Part shown: positions 56,746 to 64,000 of the stretch, piece by piece
How positions within the stretch are numbered: position 1 is the stretch's first letter
Layout: each line of letters starts with the position of its first letter
NCBI GenBank assembly: GCA_001972305.1
Contig: BDDD01001476.1
Location: 62,001 to 126,000 of the forward strand
Direction of reading: 5' to 3'
Length of the DNA: 64,000 bases
Origin: Cephalotus follicularis
Taxonomy: Eukaryota; Streptophyta; Magnoliopsida; Oxalidales; Cephalotaceae
Translations under genes and position numbers: made by a program
Notes under the pieces: model-generated
What the model saw: the letters and a program-made list of their open reading frames with translations, nothing else
Database searches by the model: none
Told to the model about the DNA's origin: nothing

Positions 56746-57076
56746 TGATATGGGAAAATTTGTAGACAAATTAAGGTACTAACACGTGTTATTCAAACCC
56801 AAAAACATGGGCAAAACGCCCAGGATCGTGGTTATAATGGGGTGATAACTCCTCCAATCAAAGCTAAGGAACCACCCCAGCTGTTTTCAAGAGACCAATA
56901 ACTCCTTCATGATCAAGTCAGAGAAATAAAGGTCAGGTAAAGCTATATATACCCTAGAGAAAGACTGTTGAGATAATCATAAACCCAACACAATCTTCGG
57001 ACCGTCCTACATTTTCCCCAACAAATCAAACATCCACATGTGGAGGACTGTTGTGAAGTTGATTTCTACATCAACA
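56746..57076 (+). repeat. B 3' LTR
   Basis: 331 bp. It lacks about 140 bases present in the 5' LTR (between AAAGACT and the ATCATAAACCCAACACAATC block) and has many substitutions. It ends ACATCAACA before CAATC. Confidence 0.9.
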
Positions 57077-57176
57077 CAATCAATAATTTAATTTATGATT
57101 GTTAAGTAATTTAATATATTTGTATTTATATTAATAATATTATTACCATAATTAATGATAAAAATTACATTAAAAC

Positions 57177-57686
57177 TGATACGGTAAAAATTCTACCTAA
57201 GGAATAGTGCCACGTGTCCTTGGGTTGTGACGCCAGATGTCCACCAGAGCCACAGACACGTGGTTAAATGTTACAATTTGAAGCAATAATGCGCCATAAT
57301 GCTAGGGGCGAGAAATCAGGTGGAGATCAGGGGAAATACCAAGATCCTCGGTATTTCCTTAAGGGAACACATATCGATTCCGAAAGTCAAGCCGACAGTT
57401 ACAATCATCTCCTATAAATACTAGAATCGAACTTTTTACAGAGGTCAGCCATTTTTACATATTAAAGCACCATGTGATTGCATTCTTCCTAGCCTTGTCT
57501 AACTTAAGCATTGGAGTGTACCCGGGAGTAAATCCTCCTGGACCCATGATCTGTTTGCTAACTTGTGTAGGGAATACAGTCACACCATCATCCTCATTAT
57601 CTTCTCGGATCTTTAACAGTGTTTCTCTCAATAAATCAAAGTCTTACACGTGGGATACTGTTGAGTAGAGGATTTCTGTATCAACT
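57177..57686 (+). repeat. C 5' LTR
   Basis: 510 bp, TGATACGGTAAAAATTC...GTATCAACT (last bases mutated from ACA), with TATAAATA at 57413-57420. Confidence 0.88.
57413..57420 (+). promoter_or_regulatory. C LTR TATA box
   Basis: TATAAATA, the same octamer and surroundings (CTATAAATAC) as in B. Confidence 0.7.
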
Positions 57687-57704
57687 GTTGGCGCTGTCTG
57701 TGGT
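57687..57704 (+). promoter_or_regulatory. C primer binding site
   Basis: GTTGGCGCTGTCTGTGGT, homologous to the A and B sites, directly after the LTR. Confidence 0.85.
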
Positions 57705-57731
57705 AAACGCAACAAAAAGCTATTAAGAATC

Positions 57732-59450
57732 ATGTCGAAAAAAAACGATAATTCTGGAGCCACCAGCAGCCGAGCACTTGAGATTCCACCTCATGATGCT
57801 GGTCAAGTTACGGCTCCCGAGCAAGCTCCAATTACTGGGGAGCAATTCAGTTAGTTGCACCAGGGAGTGGAGCACCTCACCAACCTGTTGACCACCAGTT
57901 TGGCCAACCAAAACCAACTTGGACCTGCTCAACCAATCATCCGAGGACAATTTGGACCGCACAGGCTGGCTCCAGAGAACCAACACCCCCATGGGCAAAG
58001 GCGAACCCCGCCGAGGAGGGGCATGCTCCCCCCAAGGCGGTCAGGGGTTGATACATCCCTGAGGAGGAGACCTGAGATTAATACATCTCAGAGGGCAGAG
58101 TCCTCGGCTGCCAGGGATCACAGCAATGATCCTCGGCCCCAGTATCACGAGCAGGATCCCATGGAAGTGGACCACCTAGCGGGGGTCGAAAAGGCCCGTG
58201 CATATTACCATGCATCACGCAGGACCGAGACGGTGCATGGGAATAGGTAAGCATGTTCAGCCACCTTGGCTGGGCAGTCACATATTTCTAGCAGGACTAG
58301 GAACATAGAAGATGTTAAGCAAGCAATGAATAGAAGGCTTGCAGAGATAGAGAGAAGGCTCCGAGGAGCCATGAAGTCAAAGGGGTACATGTCCGAGGTA
58401 CCCAACATCAGTGCTACTCCCTTCACATCTGAGATCATGAAGGAATGCATTCCTCGGGGATTCCGGTTCCTGAGTCTCAAGGAGTATGATACGTCCACAG
58501 ACCCAATTCAGCACGTTCGCTACTACATCCAGGTTATGCTGGTGCACCAGGCCTCGGACGCTATCCTCTGCTGAGGATTCCCGGCAACACCGACTAGAGC
58601 TGTCCAGTCGTGGTATTCTACCCTATCAAAGGGTTTGGTGGAGAATTTTGAGCAGTTTACGGAACTGTTCGTTACCAAGTTCCTCAATAGCACCACGCAG
58701 AGGAGAAACTCTACACACCTGATCAGCGTGGTGCAAGGGAAAGATGAACCATTGAGAGACTACCTCACTAGGTTCAACAAGGAGTCACTTATAGTGAAAG
58801 ACCTGGAACCATCATTCACTCTAGCAGCTCTGAATAGTGGGCTGAAGGACAATTCCCCCTTCACCTTCTCATTGATGAAGAAACCCGTGGTGGATATGGC
58901 AGACCTGCTGAGGAGAGCAGAGAAGTATGTCAAGCCGAGGAGGGAATGGCCGCTAGGAAACAAAAAACATCCTGTTCGGGCCATTAGGTGGAGAAAGGGG
59001 AGCATTCACGAAATGCTCATAGGAAGAAAGAGAAGAGGAAGGAGAGGTCTGAGTCACCCAATGATGACCTCAGACACATGCTCTCCAAGAAAGAGGATTC
59101 ACCTAGGGGAGGGACGCCAATCCTTGCCTATAACAATTTTGCCCCTCTCCTAGAGACACGCACCAGGATACATGACATGGAGAAGGATAAGGTCCCCATC
59201 CAATGGCCCACACCAATGAGGTCCTCAGCTGAGAAGAGAGACACAGAAAAATATTGCCAGTACCATCGTGACCATGGGCACGATACCAAGGAGTGCATGC
59301 AACTAAAGAATCAGGTAGAGGACTTGATTCACAAAGGGCACCTACGCAAGTATGTGGATAGGAATGCTCCTCAGGAAAGGAGGGAGCGTAGAGAAGAAGC
59401 TCCACAGCAACCAGAGGAGTAGCAACAGCAGCCCATATGTGTCATCCACA
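57732..59450 (+). pseudogene. gag: C gag
   Basis: ATG at 57732, 28 bases after the primer site. MSKKNDNSGATSSRA is followed by ITGEQFS, TAG at 57852-57854 and LHQGVEHLTNLLTTSLANQ. An Arg/Pro-rich linker runs to 58250, then the coiled coil RNIEDVKQAMNRRLAEIERRL and the capsid (IPRGFRFLSLKEYDTSTDP, SWYSTLSKGLVENFEQF, TKFLNSTTQRRNSTHL). A frameshift lies near 58940. The zinc-binding-like end YCQYHRDHGHDTKECMQLKN is at about 59255-59310. A TGA at 58572-58574 replaces Arg of the RGFPAT motif seen in A. Confidence 0.9.
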
Positions 59451-60031
59451 CCATTTTTGGAAGGGTCGCGTCTGGTGGCGACCATAAAAATTCCAGAAAG
59501 GACTATGCAAGGTAAACCTTTGCTGTGCAATAATACCAACATAGCAAAAGGCTGAGGACTGAAGGAGATGAGGATGTGATATCCTTCTTTGAGGCGGACT
59601 ATGAGGGAGTACGTCTCTTTCATGATGGCCCAGTGGTGGTAACTCTTCAAGTGACGCTTTTCACTATGAAGAGGATTCTCATTGATAGCGGGAGCTCGTT
59701 GGATATCTTGTACAAGCATGCATTTGATCAATTAAGGATACCAACTGACCAGCTCAGGCTGGTGAAAACCCCACTGGTGGGCTTTGCAGGGGAGATGGTC
59801 CATCCTCTGGGATGCATAGACCTGTCCGTGGTTGCAGGCACAGCCCCACGTCAGACTGAATTGAAGATGACATTCCTGGTGGTAGACATACCGAGCTCAT
59901 TCAATGCTTTAGTCGGACGAGCAGGTTTGAATTTTATGGAGGGGATAGTGTTTATGAGACACTTGGTGATGAAATTCCCAACAAGGTTTGGTGTGGGGGA
60001 AGTCCGAGGAGATCAACATGTGGTAAGGTAG
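59451..60031 (+). pseudogene. pro: C aspartic protease
   Basis: ILIDSGSSLDILYKHAFDQL carries the active-site Asp at 59684-59686. LSVVAGTAPRQTELKMTFLVVDIPSSFNALVGRAGL follows at 59824-59940. The frame is open from 59576 to 60031, so the domain itself is intact. The region before it (59451-59575) is in a shifted frame. Confidence 0.9.
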
Positions 60032-60049
60032 TGCTACAAAACTACTATA

Positions 60050-61062
60050 ATGGATAAAGGGAAGGAAAAACTACCTCTCATTGCAAATGTGGAGCTCAGA
60101 GGGGATGTGGAGCTTGAGCGTCCACAGCCTGTTGAAGAAGTTGTACAAGTGCCCTTGGAGGAGGGCAATGAAGAAAGAAGTATCCAAGTTAGCTCACAAC
60201 TTGGAAAGGTGGAGAAAGGGGAACTAATAACGTTCCTCAGAAATAATAAAGATGTGTTTGCTTGGTCGGCAGAGGAGGTCCCTCGGATTAGCCCAGAGGT
60301 GATGGTGCACAAACTAAGTGTGGATCCTATAAGGCCTCTGATCAAGCAGAAGAAAAGGAACTTCGCTCCTGAGAGGCAGCAGGTAATAACTGAGGAGGTG
60401 AGCAAGCTGTTACAAGCGGGGTGCATTTGGGAAGTGCACTATTCTGACTGGCTGGCGAACCCGGTCCTAGTCAAGAAAGCAAATGGCAAGTGGAGGATGT
60501 GTATTGACTTCACAGACCTCAACAAATCTTGTTCAAAGAATCACTTCCCTCTCCCCAAGATTGATCAGTTGGTGGATCCAACCTCGGGATACAGAATGTT
60601 AAGCTTCTTGGATGCATACTCGGGGTACAATCAAATCCCCATGCATGGGCCCGACGAGAACAAAACAGCTTTCATCACTGACAGAGGCATGTACTGCTAC
60701 AAAGTCATGCCTTTTTGATGGAAGAACGCTGGGGCGACCTACCAACGGTTGGTCAACAAGATCTTTGAACCCCAGATCGATGGAGGTGTATATTGATGAT
60801 ATGCTCGTCAAGTCGCCAGCAAGGAGTCCCAATATTAAAGACTTGGAGGAAAATTTTGAGGTGCTGAGGAAATATAAAATGAAGCTCAATCCTTCGAAGT
60901 GTACTTTTGGGGTCACCTCTGAAAAGTTCCTCGGGTTCATGGTCTCAAGAAGAGGAATAGAGGCCAACCCAAAGAAAATTTCAGCAGTTCAGAGCATGAG
61001 GCCTCCTCAAACCATCAGGGATATAAAGAAGTTGAATGGAAGAATAGCAGCCCTGAGCAGGT
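60050..61062 (+). pseudogene. pol: C reverse transcriptase
   Basis: Linker VEKGELITFLRNNKDVFAWSAEEVP, then RMCIDFTDLNKSCSKNHFPLPKIDQLV, MLSFLDAYSGYNQIP and YKVMPF with TGA at 60716-60718 (Gly in the family). KNAGATYQRLVNKIFE continues in frame, a frameshift falls near 60775, and the catalytic YIDD at 60789-60800 lies in the new frame. NPSKCTFGVTSEKFLGFMVSRRGIEANP and RDIKKLNGRIAALSRFV complete the thumb. All catalytic residues are present. Confidence 0.92.
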
Positions 61063-61599
61063 TTGTCTCAAAGTCAGCAGAAAAAGTGTCTCCCTTTTTT
61101 CAAAGTATTAAGAGATCCCAAGGGATTTTCTTTGTTGTATGAATGTCAAGCAGCCTTCGACAAGTTGAAGGAATACCTGGCTTCCCTTCCTCTAATATCA
61201 AAACCTAAGGATGTGGAAGACTTGTATTTGTATCTTGCGGCAACAACAGGCGCAGCAGTGCTTGTAAGAGAAGAGGAGAAAGTTCAGAGGCCAGTATGCT
61301 ATGTTAGCAATGCCTTGAATGATGCTGAGGGGAGGTATCCAAAAGTGGAAAAAATTGCTTATGCCCTGATCATAGCTGCGAGGAAGCTGAGGCCATGCTT
61401 TCAAGCCCATACCATCAAGGTCATGTCTGACCAACCACTAAGACAAGTCCTAACAAAGCTAGACGTCTCGGGAAGGCTGATCAAGTGGTCGGTCGATTTG
61501 GGCGAGTATGACATGAAGTTTGAAGCCAGGCTAGCAATAAAATCAAAGGTCTTGGCAGATTTTGTAGGAGATCATACACTTACGGAGTGTATGGAAGAA
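61063..61599 (+). pseudogene. pol: C first RNase H
   Basis: Begins KCLPFFKVLRDPKGFS after a frameshift near 61085. DLYLYLAATTGAAVLVREEEK (about 61220-61280), KIAYALIIAARKLRPCF, KVMSDQPLRQVL (Asp at about 61425) and IKSKVLADFVGDH (about 61535) are the Tat-type RNase H blocks. The frame stays open through 61899 into the second RNase H. Confidence 0.88.
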
Positions 61600-62000
61600 G
61601 ACACCTCTGAAGAAGAGAAGGGGCTGTGGAAGTTATCCGTGGATGGGTCATCCCGTGTCTCCGGCAGTGGAATAGGATTAGTGTTAACAAGTCCAGACAG
61701 GTGGACCTTGGAGTATGCTCTGAGATTCAGATTCAAAGCCATAAACAATGAAGTCGAGTGGGAAGCTCTGATCGTCGGGCTGACAATTGCAAAGCACTTA
61801 GAAGTTCAAAAAATAGAAGCCTCCAGTGATTCTCAGCTAGTTGTTAGTTTGGTGAGTGGTGAGTATGAGGCCAGAGAAGATTACATGGCTAAGTACTAAG
61901 CACATATTCAGAGATTAGAGTCGGCCTTCCAAGTGCTTAGAGTCTTGAAGGTGCCCAGAATAGAAAATACCCGAGCAGACCAGTTGTCCAAGTTAGCAAC
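61600..62000 (+). pseudogene. pol: C second RNase H (archaeal type)
   Basis: WKLSVDGSSRVSGSGIGLVL (Asp, about 61640), NNEVEWEALIVGLTIAKHL (Glu, about 61755) and SSDSQLVVSLVSGEYE (Asp, about 61828) are the catalytic positions of the second RNase H peculiar to Tat elements. A TAA at 61897-61899 interrupts the segment before RVLKVPRIENTRADQLSKLA. Confidence 0.87.
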
Positions 62001-63342
62001 AGTGGAGGAATTACAGAAAAATAAAACTGTGCTGATGGACTATCTGGATAGGCCCACCATCTCAGAAGTAGACGTGATGGGTATAGATGCACCATTGGAG
62101 CCAAACTGTATGACTCCATTTATCAATTTGCTGAGGAACGGAATGTTTCCCGAGGACCCCTCTGAGGCGAGAAAACTGGTGTACAGAGCAAACAGATATC
62201 AGCTTCGAGATGGGATCCTCTACAAAAGGTATTTTTCTTTTCCTTGGCTGAGATGTTTGACTCCCTTAGAGGTCGATTATGCTCTAAGGGAAGTCCATGA
62301 AGGAGCTTGTGGAAATCACCCGGGGGGTAGAACCTTGTCCAACAAATTGTTGAGGCAGGGCTATTTCTGGCTGACAATGCACCAAGATGCCATAGACTTA
62401 GTAAGGAGATGTGATAAGTGTTAGAGGAACGCTAACATAAGCATAAGACCTTCACAACTTTTGAACTTTATCACAGCTCCTTGGCCCTTTGAACAGTGGG
62501 GAATGGACTTAGTCGGACCATTGCCAGTAGTAACAGGGCAGAGGAAGTATCTTATTATGGCAGTGGACTACTTCACCAAGTGGGTAGAAGCTGAACCTCT
62601 AGCCACAATCACGGAGAAAAACACGGAGAGCTTCGTCTGGAAATCCATCATTTGTAGATTCGAAGTCACGAGGACAATAGTCTCAGATAATGGTAAACAG
62701 TTTGATTGCCAAGCATTCTGTGATTTTTGAAAAGAGTGGAGAATTGAGCACAGGCTTGCCTTAGTAGCCTACCCCCAGAGTAATGGTCAAGTCAAGGTGA
62801 TTAACAGAGAAATCATCTTGGGCTTAAAAAAGCATATTGAAGATAGTAAGGGCAGATGGACAGAGGAGCTACCAAGCATACTATGGGCATATAGAACCAC
62901 TCCTCGGACCACGACTGGTGAGTCCCCATAAAGTCTTTGTTTTGGGGCTGAAACCATGATACCGATGGAGATTGGTGTACAGTCGCCAAGGATAATGAAT
63001 TTCACAGAGGAAAATAATGAAGAAGGATTGAGCAACCTCCTCGACTTAGTGGAAGAACTCAGAGATAAAGCAGCCATCAAAGTTGTAGCCTACCAACAGA
63101 GAGTGAGCCGTTATTACAACAAAAGGGTAAACTCCCGACCACTAAGAGAAGGAGATCTAGTCCTTCGCAACTCAGCTATCTCAGATCCAACTGATAGCAG
63201 AGGAAAGCTAGACCCTAATTGGGAAGGATCATACAAGGTGAAGAGAGTGCTCCGCCCAAGAACATTCAAACTTGAAACTCTGGGGGGCAGAGGGATTCCT
63301 AGAGCATGGAATGCCGAGCATCTAAGGAAGTACTACGAATGA
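62001..63342 (+). pseudogene. int: C integrase
   Basis: The HHCC part runs from HEGACGNHPGGRTLSNKLL (about 62300) to RRCDKC, with TAG at 62422-62424. The core has its first Asp in GMDLVGPLP (about 62505) and second Asp in VSDNGKQF (about 62685). The third acidic position in the PQSNGQV block is Lys (62794-62796). Then WAYRTTPRTTTGESP, stop, and the C-terminal region YYNKRVNSRPLREGDLVLRN, NWEGSYKVKRVLRPRTFKLETL and WNAEHLRKYYE, ending at the TGA of 63340-63342. This C-terminus is full length, unlike that of A. Confidence 0.92.
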
Positions 63343-63344
63343 TT

Positions 63345-64000
63345 CCTTGTAAGATGTACAGAATTCAAAATGTCAATAAAGTCAAATTTTTTCTCAAAAA
63401 GTGCTTGTCAAGATCATTGTTCCAAGTTTGCAAGGGACCGGAGGCCTAATGTTCATGTCCTTAAACCTCTGAACAGCCACTCATCAACTCCCTCAATCAA
63501 GAGCTTTAATCAAGCATGTCCGACCATGCTCCTAAGGGAGCAACCAGAGCAGGTCCTGACATGGGACCCGAGCTCTCCAAGTCTTACAAAGACTCCTCCC
63601 GAGGAGCACCAAAGACTCCTCCCAAGGAGCACCTAAAGGCCCTAACGAGAAGCACTAAAGACTTCTAAGGAAGCAACAAGACTCCCAAGGGAGCAAACAC
63701 TGGTCGACATTCTTTTGCCCAACCAGACCAATATCGTGTCTTGAGAGGCGAATCCATAAGAACTCGCAAAGTTCAAGTTCGTTGGACTTAGAAATTTGAA
63801 ACAAGTGTCCCCACGAGGGCTGAAAGCTCATACGACCTAGTCTAGAATATAACGGGCTAGATGAGATCCTGCTCGGCAAACCCGTAAGAACTTGTCCAAG
63901 CAGACCTAAGACTTGGTCTGTGAACACGCAAGAACTCGAAAAGACTAAGTACTATTGTCTAAGAGCCTTTGAAATAAGGTGTCCTAACCGGACTACAAAT
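63345..64000 (+). other. C 3' non-coding region, start
   Basis: TTCATGTCCTTAAACCTCTG and TGCTCCTAAGGGAGCAACC units resemble the B array. AAGACTCC-type short repeats follow at 63580-63680, then GAACTCGCAAAG/GGTGTCC sequence resembling the inverse of A at 39400-39800. No coding frame. By comparison with A, an antisense ORF may begin past the window end. Confidence 0.7.

Larger units (their letters stand above)
46482..57076 (+). mobile_element. B: Tat-lineage element reduced to gag, with long 3' array
   Basis: LTRs at 46482-46951 and 56746-57076 with CAATC on both sides (46477-46481, 57077-57081). The primer site is of the A/C type and gag is degraded. About 125 bases of pol remain, a 2-kb tandem-repeat region follows, and the polypurine tract and 3' LTR are separated by the later insertion of D. 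Without D the element is about 4.6 kb. It belongs to the A/C lineage by LTR start (TGATATGGG), primer site and gag sequence. Confidence 0.93.
57177..64000 (+). mobile_element. C: Tat-lineage element, 3' part beyond the window
   Basis: LTR, primer site, gag, protease, RT, two RNase H domains and integrase on the + strand, in the same order and with close protein similarity to A. The 3' non-coding region starts at about 63345 and continues past the window end. The start TGATACGG and the A/B-type primer site tie it to the same lineage. Frameshifts (near 58940, 60775, 61080) and stops show it is dead. Confidence 0.93.

Overview
This is nuclear DNA of a flowering plant, and almost all of it is nested LTR retrotransposons. 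I find no intact host protein-coding gene, rRNA, tRNA or CRISPR. The evidence for a plant is a chromodomain-bearing Tekay/Del-like Ty3 element, Tat-lineage Ty3 elements with a second RNase H and an antisense ORF, a SIRE-like Ty1 element, CpG-type decay into TAG/TGA stops, and initiator-Met-type primer sites. The species cannot be named from the sequence.

Layout. (1) 1-9371: TE1, a decayed Tekay-like element on the + strand, entering the window inside gag. Its pol is split by solo LTR S1 (1664-4340, 5-bp target duplication AGAAC). (2) 9372-15325: remains of an older minus-strand LTR (O) hit by TE1 and by solo LTR S3 (9459-11927, duplication TTCAA), then a minisatellite (about 12215-12930) and one copia LTR with primer site (H, 13581-15325). 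(3) 15619-27801: F, a SIRE-like copia element on the minus strand with both LTRs, tandemly multiplied zinc knuckles in gag and an extra env-position ORF. Its gag is split by solo LTR S2 (23655-26313). (4) 28222-46254: A, a Tat-lineage element on the minus strand with an ATATT duplication and both LTRs. It carries a three-exon antisense ORF with its own TATA box, split by a Tekay-like element N (30917-37822, duplication AGTTA). (5) 46482-57076: B, a Tat relative on the + strand (duplication CAATC) reduced to gag plus a long 3' tandem array. At its polypurine-tract/3' LTR junction lies solo LTR D (50725-56741, duplication CCACT), itself hit by E (52800-56160, duplication CTATA), a small non-autonomous element with nearly identical LTRs. 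(6) 57177 to the window end: C, a Tat element on the + strand with gag, protease, RT, two RNase H domains and integrase, leaving the window inside its 3' non-coding region.

The pieces do not form a cellular pathway. They record stacked insertions, up to three levels deep, plus decay. The points most worth following up are: a CpG-rich perfect palindrome (GCGTCGACGC and relatives) clustered upstream of TATA boxes in unrelated LTR families and again just upstream of F's extra ORF; the promoter-bearing, intron-containing antisense ORF of A; a shared catalytic Glu-to-Lys change in the integrases of A and C; and the gag-only element B with its satellite-like array.
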